Shown here in pieces: positions 7,950-17,323 of a stretch of DNA of 64,000 nt (positions are counted from its first letter, which is position 1; every line of letters starts with the position of its first letter). Made by a program: the position numbers and the translations under genes. The DNA is taken from positions 124,001 through 188,000 of the forward strand of contig OY969108.1 of NCBI GenBank assembly GCA_963697965.1, written 5' to 3'. Under the pieces are notes generated by a model. That model saw only the letters and a list, made by a program, of their open reading frames with translations, ran no database searches and was not told the origin of the DNA. Source of the stretch: JAPLJC01 sp963697965. Lineage in GTDB: Bacteria; Desulfobacterota; Desulfobaccia; Desulfobaccales; 0-14-0-80-60-11.

Positions 7950-8825
7950 ATGTCAGAAAAAACTAATACCGCGATAAAACATCCAGGCATGGGGGCCATA
8001 CCCAGCGCAAGGGGTGTAACCTTTCGCGTCTGGGCGCCCCATGCCGAAAAGGTTTATGTGACCGGAACCTTTAATGATTGGAACAAGACCTCAAGACCTC
8101 TGGCCAGAGAGGAGAACGGTTACTGGTCGACTGACGTGTCAGAGGCAAAAACAGGGGATGAATACAGATACTTGATTCACGGTCCCAGGGGCCCTCTCTC
8201 CCGCATTGACCCGTATGCCAGAAAGGTGACTAGCTCAATCGGCAATGGAGTTATCTATGATCCTAAATCCTTCGGCTGGGGTGATAATACCTTCCACATG
8301 GCCGCGGGGAATGAACTCATCATTTATGAGATGCACATCGGCACATTTAACGTCAAAGAAAAGGGGCATCCGGGCACGTTTGATAGTGCCATGGAAAAAT
8401 TGCCCTATCTTCAAGAACTGGGCATCAATGCCGCGGAAGTGATGCCAGTCGCGGAGTTTTCAGGCGAATTTTCGTGGGGTTACGATCCGTCTCATCCCTT
8501 TGCCGTTGAAAGTATTTACGGCGGGCCAGATGCATTTAAGCGGTTTGTGAAGGCCGCCCAAGAGCATGGTATCGCGGTCATCGTAGATGTCGTTTACAAC
8601 CACTTTGGCCCCTCTGACCTTGATTTGTGGCAATTTGACGGGTGGAGTGAAAATGATAAAGGGGGGATCTACTTCTACAATGACCACCGCTCGCATACAC
8701 CCTGGGGCGAGACACGCCCCGATTATGGTCGGGGTGAAGTGCGCCAATACATAAGCGATAACGCTTTGATGTGGCTCGAAGAGTACCATGCCGATCGACG
8801 CTGGGCAGCGCCGGGTTTCTGTTGA
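7950..8825 (+). pseudogene. GH13 alpha-glucan branching-enzyme-type gene, truncated
   Basis: Encodes a CBM48/isoamylase N-domain (VTFRVWAPHAEKVYVTGTF, FNDW) and the first part of a GH13 barrel (YEMHIGTF, WGYDPSHPFAV, VIVDVVYNHFGP), as in 1,4-alpha-glucan branching enzymes. Homology ends at MWLEEYHAD, where relatives continue with GLRWD, the strand carrying the catalytic nucleophile. The reading frame then runs RRWAAPGFC into a stop. Only about 280 of some 600 residues remain, and none of the catalytic acids. At about 8789 the sequence changes to a permease tail, so the gene was cut by a deletion or recombination. It could still make a carbohydrate-binding fragment. Confidence 0.85.
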
Positions 8826-9058
8826 TCTTCGCCGCAGTCAATACCGCCAATACGTTTCACGCTCCTCATACCAACAGTCGCGGCTGGATTTCGGCGGCCG
8901 GGGCCGTCGCCTGCCTCGCGGCGTTGGGCGCGCTGGTTTGGCAGACGGCGAGGACCGCACCCTCAAAGTTGTGGATGCTGGCGGCGCTGGTCGCTCTGGC
9001 GGTGATGATCGAGGGCGGTTACCGGCTGGCTAAACGGGAGATCCGATTGCATGAATAA
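8789..9058 (+). pseudogene. C-terminal remnant of an amino-acid permease (APC family)
   Basis: A different frame from the GH13 fragment reads LGSAGFLLIFAAVN, GWISAAGAVACLAALGALVW and LWMLAALVALAVMIEGGYR. These are the last membrane helices of an APC-superfamily permease as far as I can judge. The 5' part is missing. The stop at 9056-9058 overlaps the ackA start by 8 bases, so the permease was probably the first gene of the ackA-xfp-fba operon before the fusion. Confidence 0.7.
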
Positions 9059-10508
9059 CCAACCGACTCAGCGGCTCCGGGGCACACCGCGGATCCTGAC
9101 CATTAATGGCGGCTCGTCGAGCATTAAGTTCGCTCTGTTCGAGGCCGGTGACTCGCTTCGGCGGAACCTGGAGGGCGTGATTGAGCGGATTGGACTGCCG
9201 GAGGCTAGCTTGCGGGTGAAAGGCTTAAACCAGGCGGACAACTTTTCGCGGTTAGTGACGGCGCCCGATCACACAGCGGCGGTCAATGTGTTGATGGATT
9301 GGTTGGAGGAATCCATGGGCAGCGGCTCGCTCGGCGCGGTGGGGCATCGTGTGGTGCATGGCGGGCCTAAGTATAGCCAGCCGCAGCGAATCACTGCGGA
9401 AATGATTGAGGAGCTGCACCATCTCAGTCCATTCGATCCTGAGCATCTACCGGAGGAAATCCTCTTAACCGAGGCGTTTCATCGCCGATTTCCCGACCTG
9501 CCCCAAGTGGCGTGTTTCGACACGGCTTTTCACCATGACCTGCCGCGCGTGGCCCAGCTGTTGCCGATTCCGCGCCGCTACGAAGCGGAGGGGGTGCGGC
9601 GGTACGGCTTTCACGGGTTGTCGTATGCGTTTCTCATGGGAGAGCTGGCCCGCCTGGCTGGAACGGAAGCGGCCCAAGGCAGGGTCATCCTCGCCCACCT
9701 CGGCAATGGCGCGAGCCTGGCGGCGGTGCGCGACGGCAAACCCGTGGACACCAGCATGAGTTTCACCCCGACCGCCGGGGTGCCCATGAGCACCCGCTCC
9801 GGCGATCTCGATCCCGGGCTGGTTTGGTATCTGGCGCGCACGGAGAAAATGGGCGCCAAGCAATTCAACGAGATGGTCAATTTCCATTCCGGGCTGCTCG
9901 GGATATCCGAAACCAGTTCCGACATGCGTGACTTGCTCGACCGTGAGACGCAGGACGTGCGGGCGGCTGAAGCGGTCGCTCTTTTTTGCTACCAGGTGAA
10001 GAAATGGATCGGCGCCTTCGCGGCGGCGTTGGGCGGACTGGACACGCTGGTGTTCGCGGGTGGCATCGGAGAGAATGCGCCCACGCTCCGCAGCCGGATT
10101 TGCGCTGGGCTGGGATTCCTTGGAATCGAACTCGAAGAAAAGCAAAACGCGGCGAATGAGGGCCTGATTTCCGCGGCGGCCAGCCGGGTTGCAGTCCGCG
10201 TCATTCACACGGACGAAGAATGGATGATAGCCAAGAACGGTTTGCCGCGTTCTCGGCCTTGGCTGAAAAAAGGAGAATTGAACCATGGAGACCAAAACTC
10301 TTTCCCCGGAACTGCTCCACAAGATGAATGCCTACTGGCGCGCCGCCAACTATCTGTCGGTCGGCCAGATTTATCTTTACGACAATCCGCTGCTGAAGGA
10401 GCCGCTGAAGCTGTCGCACGTGAAGCCGCTGGTGGTCGGACACTGGGGCACGACGCCGGGCCAGAACTTCATCTACGTCCATTTGAACCGGGTCATCAAG
10501 AAGTATGA
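9051..10508 (+). CDS. ackA: Acetate kinase with run-on C-terminus
   Basis: Catalyses acetyl-phosphate + ADP to acetate + ATP. ASKHA-fold signatures are clear: ILTINGGSSSIKFALF, GHRVVHGG, CFDTAFHHDLP, RYGFHGLSY, HLGNGASLAAV, FTPTAGVPMSTRSGDLDPG, VFAGGIGENA. The family is about 400 residues, and homology should end near 10265 (IHTDEEWMIA). No stop occurs there. The frame continues 224 bases into xfp and adds about 80 unrelated residues. The normal stop codon was probably lost, or the run-on is tolerated. It works with xfp to convert sugar phosphates to acetate and ATP. Confidence 0.9.
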   Translation: MNNQPTQRLRGTPRILTINGGSSSIKFALFEAGDSLRRNLEGVIERIGLPEASLRVKGLNQADNFSRLVTAPDHTAAVNVLMDWLEESMGSGSLGAVGHRVVHGGPKYSQPQRITAEMIEELHHLSPFDPEHLPEEILLTEAFHRRFPDLPQVACFDTAFHHDLPRVAQLLPIPRRYEAEGVRRYGFHGLSYAFLMGELARLAGTEAAQGRVILAHLGNGASLAAVRDGKPVDTSMSFTPTAGVPMSTRSGDLDPGLVWYLARTEKMGAKQFNEMVNFHSGLLGISETSSDMRDLLDRETQDVRAAEAVALFCYQVKKWIGAFAAALGGLDTLVFAGGIGENAPTLRSRICAGLGFLGIELEEKQNAANEGLISAAASRVAVRVIHTDEEWMIAKNGLPRSRPWLKKGELNHGDQNSFPGTAPQDECLLARRQLSVGRPDLSLRQSAAEGAAEAVAREAAGGRTLGHDAGPELHLRPFEPGHQEV

Positions 10509-12654
10509 CCTGGATATGTTCTACATCGCCGGTCCCGGTCACGGCGGCCCGGCGCTGGTGGGCAACGTTTACCTCGAAGGCACCTGGACTGAAGTTTATC
10601 CGAACGTCACTCAGGACGAGGCCGGGCTCAAGAAGCTGTTCAAGCAGTTCTCGTTCCCCGGTGGGATTTCCAGCCATGTGGCGCCGACGACGCCGGGGTC
10701 GATTCACGAAGGTGGCGAGTTGGGGTACTCGCTCAGCCATGCCTTCGGGGCTGCGTTCGACAATCCCGATCTGATCGTCGCCTGCGTCGTCGGCGACGGT
10801 GAAGCGGAAACGGGCCCCTTAGCGACCGCATGGCAGTCCAACAAGTTTCTCAACCCGATTACCGACGGAGCCGTGCTGCCGATCCTGCACCTCAATGGCT
10901 ACAAGATCAGCAACCCGACCGTCCTGGCCCGCATCGAACATGAGGAATTGGACCAATTTCTAAGAGGCTGCGGCTGGACGCCCCACTTTGTGGAAGGTGA
11001 TGAGCCGGAAGAGATGCATCAACTCATGGCCAGCACTTTGGAAAAGGCCATCGAGGACATTCGGCAAATCCAAAGCAAGGCCCGGAACCAGAATGACACC
11101 ACCCGGCGGCGCTGGCCCATGATCGTCCTGAGGTCACCCAAGGGCTGGACGGGACCGAAAGTCATCGATGGTCTGCAAATTGAGGGCACGTTCCGAGCGC
11201 ACCAGGTGCCGCTGCTGGTGGATCCCGAGCATCCCGATCATGTCAAGCTGCTCGAAAACTGGATGAAGAGCTACAAGGCCGAGGAGCTGTTCGATAAAGA
11301 TGGCCGCCTCAGGCCGGAATTGGCCGAGCTGGCGCCTCAGGGCGACCGGCGGATGGGTGCCAATCCCCACGCCAACGGCGGCATGCTGCTGCGCGACTTG
11401 CGCTTGCCGGACTTTCATGACCACGCGGTAAAGGTGCCTTCGCCCGGCGCCGTGGACGGCCAAGATACGCTTGTGCTGGGTAAGTTCCTGCGCGACGTGG
11501 CCAAGCTCAATCAGGATCAGCGTAATTTCCGGATCTTCGGTCCCGATGAGACTCTCTCGAATCTCCTGGGCGCGGTTTTTGAGGTCACCAACCGTCAGTG
11601 GGACGCCCTGGAAGTAGAGAATGATGAATTTCTGGCGCCCGCCGGAGGCGTGCTGGACTCGATGCTCAGCGAGCACCAGTGCGAGGGTTGGTTGGAAGGA
11701 TATCTGCTTACCGGGCGGCACGGGCTGTTCAACAGCTATGAGGCCTTCATTCGCATCGTCGACTCGATGTTCAGCCAGCACGCCAAGTGGCTGAAGGTAA
11801 CGTTGGAGCTGCCCTGGCGCCGGAAGATCGCCTCTCTGAACTATCTGCTCGCCTCCCATGTCTGGCAGCAGGATCACAACGGCTTCACGCACCAGGATCC
11901 CGGTTTCCTCGACCACGTCATTAACAAGAAGGCCGATATCGTGCGCGTTTACCTTCCGCCCGACGCCAACTGCCTTCTGTCGGTTTTTGATCACTGCTTG
12001 CGCAGCCGGCATTACGTTAACGTGGTGGTTGCGGGAAAACACGCACTGCCCCAATGGCTGACCATGGACGAGGCGGTGGTGCATTGCACGGAAGGAATTG
12101 GCATCTGGCAATGGGCCAGCAACGACCAGGACGCCGAGCCGGACGTGGTGATGGCCTGTTGCGGCGACACGCCCACGCTGGAGATTCTGGCCGCCGTTTC
12201 CATTCTTCGCCAACATCTGCCCGATCTGAAAATCCGGGTGATCAATGTCGTCGACCTCATGAAGTTGCAGCCGCAAAGCGAGCACCCGCACGGACTGAGC
12301 GACACGGATTACGATTCGCTTTTCACCAAAGATAAGCACATCATCTTTGGCTTCCATGGATACCCCTGGCTAGTCCACCGGCTGGCCTACCGCCGGACCA
12401 ATCGCAACCTCCACGTCCGGGGCTACAAGGAAGAGGGCACCATCACGACAGCCTTCGACATAAGGGTGCAGAATGAGCTGGACCGCTTTCATCTGGTGCA
12501 AGACGTGGTCGATCGCCTGCCGCAGTTGGGCGCCAAGGGGGCCTATCTGAAGCAGATGGTCCAGGACAAGCTCATCGAGCACAAGCAGTACATCGACAAG
12601 CACGGCCAAGACCTGCCGGAAATCCGGAACTGGAAGTGGAGCAACCCCAAATGA
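10285..12654 (+). CDS. xfp: Phosphoketolase (xylulose-5-P/fructose-6-P)
   Basis: A thiamine-diphosphate enzyme of 789 residues, the usual length. It splits xylulose-5-phosphate or fructose-6-phosphate with phosphate to acetyl-phosphate plus glyceraldehyde-3-P or erythrose-4-P. Signatures include the N-terminal YWRAANYLSVGQIYL, GPGHGGP, SSHVAPTTPGSIHEGGELGY and the TPP/metal motif VVGDGEAETGPLATAW. GGAG lies 9 bases before the ATG. The 5' end overlaps the run-on ackA frame; the 3' end overlaps the aldolase by ATGA, so the two are probably translationally coupled. With ackA it forms the classic phosphoketolase bypass, giving ATP without decarboxylation. Confidence 0.96.
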   Translation: METKTLSPELLHKMNAYWRAANYLSVGQIYLYDNPLLKEPLKLSHVKPLVVGHWGTTPGQNFIYVHLNRVIKKYDLDMFYIAGPGHGGPALVGNVYLEGTWTEVYPNVTQDEAGLKKLFKQFSFPGGISSHVAPTTPGSIHEGGELGYSLSHAFGAAFDNPDLIVACVVGDGEAETGPLATAWQSNKFLNPITDGAVLPILHLNGYKISNPTVLARIEHEELDQFLRGCGWTPHFVEGDEPEEMHQLMASTLEKAIEDIRQIQSKARNQNDTTRRRWPMIVLRSPKGWTGPKVIDGLQIEGTFRAHQVPLLVDPEHPDHVKLLENWMKSYKAEELFDKDGRLRPELAELAPQGDRRMGANPHANGGMLLRDLRLPDFHDHAVKVPSPGAVDGQDTLVLGKFLRDVAKLNQDQRNFRIFGPDETLSNLLGAVFEVTNRQWDALEVENDEFLAPAGGVLDSMLSEHQCEGWLEGYLLTGRHGLFNSYEAFIRIVDSMFSQHAKWLKVTLELPWRRKIASLNYLLASHVWQQDHNGFTHQDPGFLDHVINKKADIVRVYLPPDANCLLSVFDHCLRSRHYVNVVVAGKHALPQWLTMDEAVVHCTEGIGIWQWASNDQDAEPDVVMACCGDTPTLEILAAVSILRQHLPDLKIRVINVVDLMKLQPQSEHPHGLSDTDYDSLFTKDKHIIFGFHGYPWLVHRLAYRRTNRNLHVRGYKEEGTITTAFDIRVQNELDRFHLVQDVVDRLPQLGAKGAYLKQMVQDKLIEHKQYIDKHGQDLPEIRNWKWSNPK

Positions 12655-13673
12655 ATGCGCCAGAGCTCATAGACACCGCGAGGACGCTGGTCGCCGGCGG
12701 CAAGGGCCTGCTGGCGATGGACGAAAGTAAGCCAACCTGCAACAAACGTTTCGCCAGGCTGGGGATTCCCCAGACCGAGGAGGCCCGGCGCGCCTATCGG
12801 GAGTTGATTGTGACCACGCCCGGTCTCGGTGAGTGCATTAGTGGCATGATCCTCTATGACGAGACAATCCGCCAGCAGAAGAAAGATGGCACTCCCTTTG
12901 TTAAAGTCATCACCGCTGCGGGAATCATTCCCGGCATCAAAGTCGATACCGGTGCCAAGGACATGGCAGGTCATCCCGGAGAGAAAATAACCGAAGGTCT
13001 GGACGGTTTGCGCGACCGCCTGGCTGAATACTCTCAAATGGGCGCCCGTTTTGCCAAGTGGCGCGCGGTGATTGCCGTGGGCGCTGGCATCCCCAGCCGG
13101 GGTTGCATCGAGGCCAACGCGCAGGCGTTGGCCCGCTATGCCGCGTTGTGCCAGGAAGCTGGACTGGTACCGGTAGTCGAGCCGGAAGTGCTCATGGACG
13201 GCGAGCATACCCTGGAGCGGTGCTACGAGGTAACTGAGGAGGTCCTGCGAACGGTTTTCAACCAGCTTTACACACAACGGGTGATGCTGGAGGGTATGAT
13301 CCTGAAGCCCAACATGGTGCTTCCGGGATTGACCTGCCCCAAGCAAGCAGCGGTGGACGAGGTGGCCGACGCCACGGTGAGGTGTCTCTTGCGAGCCGTC
13401 CCCGCTGCCGTTCCGGGCATTGCCTTCTTGTCGGGCGGCCAATCCGGTGAACTGGCCTCGGCCCGTTTGAATGCCATGAATGTTAGATTCAAGTCGCGAC
13501 TGCCTTGGGCGTTGGCTTTTTCGTTTGCCCGCGCCATCCAGCAACCGGCTTTGGAGATTTGGCAAGGCGAGGAGGCCCACGTGTCAGCGGCCCAGCAAGC
13601 CTTGTATCATCGAGCCAGGTGCAATCGGGCGGCGCGCCGTGGCGAATACAATGCCGCGATGGAAAGAAAGTGA
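12651..13673 (+). CDS. fba: Class I fructose-bisphosphate aldolase
   Basis: Start at 12651, the ATG overlapping the xfp stop, with GGAG about 9 bases before; an in-frame ATG at 12636 lies further inside xfp. The protein is about 340 residues, as for eukaryotic-type class I aldolases. Motifs: LLAMDESKPTCNKRF, GMILYDET, DTGAKDM, FAKWRAV, VPVVEPEVLMDG, and the Schiff-base region EGMILKPNMVLPG with its Lys. It interconverts fructose-1,6-bisphosphate and triose phosphates, so it links the triose made by Xfp to hexose phosphate for glucan or trehalose synthesis. Confidence 0.94.
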   Translation: MNAPELIDTARTLVAGGKGLLAMDESKPTCNKRFARLGIPQTEEARRAYRELIVTTPGLGECISGMILYDETIRQQKKDGTPFVKVITAAGIIPGIKVDTGAKDMAGHPGEKITEGLDGLRDRLAEYSQMGARFAKWRAVIAVGAGIPSRGCIEANAQALARYAALCQEAGLVPVVEPEVLMDGEHTLERCYEVTEEVLRTVFNQLYTQRVMLEGMILKPNMVLPGLTCPKQAAVDEVADATVRCLLRAVPAAVPGIAFLSGGQSGELASARLNAMNVRFKSRLPWALAFSFARAIQQPALEIWQGEEAHVSAAQQALYHRARCNRAARRGEYNAAMERK

Positions 13674-13739
13674 GCATAACAACAAGTATCCTGCAACTCA
13701 CAAAACCTGCGGCGTAGCAAAGACAGGAGAATACCCATT

Positions 13740-14003
13740 ATGAAACCCAATGCCGACCAGCCCAAGCCTCCCGAATCGAAGCCGGGATCGAAGCCCGATG
13801 CGAAGGATGATTTGAAATCCCTGCCTGAGGCCAAAGCTGAACCTAAACCTGAAGCCAAAGCCGAACCACCTTCCGATTTGACGCCGCAGATCGCCAAGCG
13901 TGCCTATGAACTGTATCAGCAGCGAGTCCGCCGCGATGGCCAAGCAGGACAAAACTGGCTTGAGGCAGAGAGCGAGGTTCGGAAAGATGCATCCTCTAAA
14001 TGA
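13740..14003 (+). CDS. DUF2934 small protein
   Basis: 87 residues. The first half is a low-complexity Lys/Pro/Glu/Ala stretch (EAKAEPKPEAKAEPP). The second half matches the DUF2934 pattern: AKRAYELYQQRVRRDG, then NWLEAESEV. AGGAG stands before the ATG. The function of the family is unknown. Members are often found beside carbohydrate-active and stress genes, as here between aldolase and a HAD phosphatase. No membrane segment or signal peptide. Confidence 0.75.
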   Translation: MKPNADQPKPPESKPGSKPDAKDDLKSLPEAKAEPKPEAKAEPPSDLTPQIAKRAYELYQQRVRRDGQAGQNWLEAESEVRKDASSK

Positions 14004-14125
14004 ACCGACGCGAACTGCGCCACGTTCCTTTGATTCCTGGCGCAGGGCCTCGTCTGTGGCCTGGTCCTGGTCCCCCAGAGCTCGCATTCCCGCCAGAACT
14101 GGCCATGGCAAGTCAGAAAACCTAA
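14000..14125 (+). CDS. Possible 41-residue ORF overlapping DUF2934 (weak)
   Basis: An ATG overlaps the DUF2934 stop (ATGA) and opens a 41-codon frame rich in Pro, Gly and Arg. It fills the gap before the HAD gene. The composition is not convincing and no family was recognised. It may be chance. Confidence 0.2.
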   Translation: MNRRELRHVPLIPGAGPRLWPGPGPPELAFPPELAMASQKT

Positions 14126-14138
14126 GAGGAGCAGTCCC

Positions 14139-14888
14139 GTGAGTCCAGTTCCCCCAGTCGATCTTGATCATTTCGAGGCAGTGCTCTTTGATTTAGATGG
14201 GGTGCTCACCGCCACTGCCAAAGTCCATGCGGCTTGCTGGAAGCAGGCGTTTGACGAATTTTTGCAACGCCGCGCCGCCAAGAACAAGGAAACCTTCCGG
14301 CCTTTCGATATCAAAACTGATTATGAAGATTATGTCGATGGCAAACCCCGCGAAGATGGCGTCCGCAGTTTTCTGCAATCCCGCGGTATTGAATTGCCCC
14401 AAGGCAATCCCGACGCCCCGCCCGACCTGGAGACCATTGGCGGTTTGGGTAATCGCAAGAATGAGCTGTTCAATCAGGCCCTGGAATCCAAAGGCGTCGA
14501 AGTATTTGCCGGTTCGGTTGCCTGGCTCCGTCAGTTGCGGCAGGCAGGAATTAAGACCGCGGTAGTGTCCTCCAGCAAACATTGTCAGGCGATCATTAAG
14601 GTGGCGGGGATTGCCGATCTTTTTGATGCCAGGGTTGATGGCAACGTCGCGGAAAAACTCAACCTGAAAGGCAAACCGGCCCCGGATACCTACCTTAAGG
14701 CCGCAGAGATGGTGGGCGTGCCACCCCGACGAGCCGTGGTGGTTGAGGATGCCCTGGCCGGGGTCGAGGCCGGTCGCAACGGCGGCTTCGGGCTGGTGAT
14801 TGGCGTGGACCGCCAAGGGGATGCCGAGGCGCTGCGGCAACATGGCGCCAACCTGGTCGTGACTGATCTCAAGAAATTGCTATCGTGA
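14139..14888 (+). CDS. HAD hydrolase, beta-phosphoglucomutase type
   Basis: Starts at GTG 14139 with AAGAGGAG upstream. 249 residues. HAD motif I is FDLDGVLTATAKVH, motif II AVVSSSKH, the Lys region KPAPDTYL, and motif III VVVEDALAGVEAG. This arrangement, with a helical cap, is that of beta-phosphoglucomutases, which convert beta-glucose-1-P to glucose-6-P. The next gene is a GH65 phosphorylase, whose product is beta-glucose-1-P, so the pair forms a coherent disaccharide-to-glucose-6-P route. Confidence 0.85.
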   Translation: MSPVPPVDLDHFEAVLFDLDGVLTATAKVHAACWKQAFDEFLQRRAAKNKETFRPFDIKTDYEDYVDGKPREDGVRSFLQSRGIELPQGNPDAPPDLETIGGLGNRKNELFNQALESKGVEVFAGSVAWLRQLRQAGIKTAVVSSSKHCQAIIKVAGIADLFDARVDGNVAEKLNLKGKPAPDTYLKAAEMVGVPPRRAVVVEDALAGVEAGRNGGFGLVIGVDRQGDAEALRQHGANLVVTDLKKLLS

Positions 14889-14928
14889 ACCAGTAACTTT
14901 AACCTGAGCAATATCCGGGAGAAGAATC

Positions 14929-17295
14929 ATGCTCAAACGCCGCCCCCTCAAACCTCCTCAGCATATCTACCCTGTGGACCCCTGGCGGATGATAGAAAAG
15001 GAATTCCATCCCCGCTTCCTGGCCCAGGCCGAAACCATCTTTTCCCTGGGAAACGGCTATCTGGGGATGCGCGGCTGCTTCGAAGAAGGAACTCCGGTCT
15101 TCGAAAATGGCACGTTTATCAACGCTTTCTACGAGGTCTGGCCGATATGTTACGGCGAGGAAGCTTACGGCTTTGCCAAAGAAGGCCAGACCATTGTCAA
15201 TGTGAGCGATACCAAGATTATCAAACTTTACGTGGATGATGAGCCTTTTGTCCTGGCCGAGGCCAATCTAATCAGCTTTCAGCGAATTTTAGACATGCAG
15301 GCCGGGACCCTGGACCGGGAAATATTATGGGAACTGCCTTCCGGCAAGCGCGTCAGCATTAAATCCCAGCGACTGGTGTCCTATGAACATCGCCACCTGG
15401 CGGCCATTTCTTATGAAGTGACGGTCTTAACTGATGATGCCCAGGTAGTTATTGCTTCTGAGATGCGCAATGTTCACGAAGATCGCCTGCGGAAAGGAGA
15501 CCCGCGGCTGTACCAGAGTCTCAAGGGCAAGGTGCTGCTGCCCCTGCTAAATTCTAGCCAGGACCAGAGAGTAATCCTCGGCCACAAAACTGAACACAGT
15601 AACCTCAAGATGGTTTGCGGCATCGACCACTTCATAGAAACGGCAGGCCATTATTCCGTCAGCAGCGAGAGTTCTGAGGATGAGGGCAAGGTCGTCTTTT
15701 CTTGCCAGGGGCAATCCGGCAGGGCCTTAAAGGTTACTAAATTTATAGCTTACCACACTTCCCAGGCTCTTTCGATTGAGGAGTTGGGCGATGCGGTCGG
15801 AAAGACTCTGGATCTGGCTAAAGCCTGCGGTTTCGAGGATCTCTTGAAGAAGCAGCGGGTCCTTCTGGATGACTTCTGGCAACGGAGCGACGTGCAAATA
15901 GAGGGCGACCCTGATCACCCCCAACATCGAGCCGGGGAACTGCAACAGGCCATGCGCTTTAACCTTTTTCAAATCTTTCAGGCGTCGATCCGATTAGAAG
16001 GAGTGGGGATTCCGGCCAAAGGACTCACCGGACAGGCCTACGACGGCAATTATTTTTGGGATATCGAGGTCTATGTCTTGCCTTTCTTGATTTACACCTA
16101 TCCCCAAGTAGCCAGGAATCTCCTGGAGTTCAGGTATAGGATGTTGGACAAGGCCAGGCAACGGGCCCGGGAAGTAAATGAACAGGGGGCTCTTTTCCCT
16201 TGGAGGACCATTGATGGGGATGAGGCTTCGTCGTACTATCCGGCCGGAACCGCCCAATATCATATTAATGGCGACATCATGTATGCCCTGCAACATTATG
16301 TGGAGGTTACCGGCGACCAGGAATTCCTTTTTGCCAACGGTGCGGAGATGTTGGTGGAAACTGCCCGCATGTGGCATGGACTCGGGTTTTTCTCCGACCG
16401 CCGGGAGGGGAAATTTTGCCTTCATGGGGTTACCGGGCCGAATGAGTACTCCACTGTGGTGGATAACAATCTTTACACCAACATCATCGCCCAGAATAAT
16501 CTGAGCTATGCCGCCGCCACCTTAAAAACGCTTCAGGAAAAAGACCCCGGGACTTTTGCCACCGTAGTGGACCGCACCGGCCTCGATATCTCCGAAATCG
16601 ACAACTGGCGCCGGGCTGCGGAACTGATGTATCTTCCTTATGATGCAGAGCTGCAAATCCACCCTCAAGATGACAGCTTTCTGGAAAAAGAGGTCTGGGA
16701 TTTCGAACATACCCCTATTGACCACTATCCCCTGCTTCTCTACTATCATCCCTTAAAAATTTATCGCAAGCAGGTGATCAAACAGGCGGATGTGACGTTG
16801 GCCATGTTTCTGTTGGGCGACAAATTCTCCCTGGAACAGAAACGCCGAAACTTCGATTATTATGACCCTTTGACTACTGGAGATTCTTCCCTGTCGGTCT
16901 GTATTGAAAGTATCATGGCCTTGGAGATCGGCTACCTGGATAAGGCCTTGAAGTATGCCCATTATGCGGTGCTCAGGGATCTGGAAGATTTTGGCGGCAA
17001 TGTCAAGGATGGCTGCCACATGGGCTCCATGGGCGGCAGCTGGATGCTCTGTGTCTACGGGCTGGCCGGTCTGCGGGATTTTGGCGGCTGTCTTAAGTTC
17101 CACCCTAAGTTGCCTAAGGGACTGAAGCGCCTTTACTTCCCCCTGAGCATTCGAGGACAGGTATTAGAAATTAACGTTGAGTCGGAGGTTTCTACTTACC
17201 TGCTGCGTGAAGGCTCTCAGTTCACCATATGGCACCAAGACCAGAAAGTCACGCTTTCTCGAGGGGTGCCGCGCTTATTTCGAAACAATCCCTAA
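14929..17295 (+). CDS. GH65 glycoside phosphorylase (trehalose/maltose/kojibiose type)
   Basis: 788 residues, full family length. GGGAGAAG precedes the ATG. The N-terminal beta-sandwich begins DPWRMIEKEFHP and SLGNGYLGMRG. The (alpha/alpha)6 catalytic domain holds GLTGQAYDGNYFWDIEVY, FPWRTIDGDEASSYYPAGTA and VTGPNEYSTVVDNNLYTN, whose Glu is the general acid of GH65. Phosphate-site and C-terminal HMGSMGGSWM motifs are present. Family members phosphorolyse alpha-linked glucose disaccharides to beta-glucose-1-P; sequence alone does not tell trehalose from maltose or kojibiose. The upstream HAD and downstream ROK genes fit conversion of both products to glucose-6-P. Confidence 0.92.
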   Translation: MLKRRPLKPPQHIYPVDPWRMIEKEFHPRFLAQAETIFSLGNGYLGMRGCFEEGTPVFENGTFINAFYEVWPICYGEEAYGFAKEGQTIVNVSDTKIIKLYVDDEPFVLAEANLISFQRILDMQAGTLDREILWELPSGKRVSIKSQRLVSYEHRHLAAISYEVTVLTDDAQVVIASEMRNVHEDRLRKGDPRLYQSLKGKVLLPLLNSSQDQRVILGHKTEHSNLKMVCGIDHFIETAGHYSVSSESSEDEGKVVFSCQGQSGRALKVTKFIAYHTSQALSIEELGDAVGKTLDLAKACGFEDLLKKQRVLLDDFWQRSDVQIEGDPDHPQHRAGELQQAMRFNLFQIFQASIRLEGVGIPAKGLTGQAYDGNYFWDIEVYVLPFLIYTYPQVARNLLEFRYRMLDKARQRAREVNEQGALFPWRTIDGDEASSYYPAGTAQYHINGDIMYALQHYVEVTGDQEFLFANGAEMLVETARMWHGLGFFSDRREGKFCLHGVTGPNEYSTVVDNNLYTNIIAQNNLSYAAATLKTLQEKDPGTFATVVDRTGLDISEIDNWRRAAELMYLPYDAELQIHPQDDSFLEKEVWDFEHTPIDHYPLLLYYHPLKIYRKQVIKQADVTLAMFLLGDKFSLEQKRRNFDYYDPLTTGDSSLSVCIESIMALEIGYLDKALKYAHYAVLRDLEDFGGNVKDGCHMGSMGGSWMLCVYGLAGLRDFGGCLKFHPKLPKGLKRLYFPLSIRGQVLEINVESEVSTYLLREGSQFTIWHQDQKVTLSRGVPRLFRNNP

Positions 17296-17323
17296 AAACA
17301 TATTTGAACGGAAGGATAATGCT

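Noticed and set aside
11134..12357. 407-codon minus-strand frame inside xfp
   Set aside because: Antisense shadow of a strongly conserved phosphoketolase gene.
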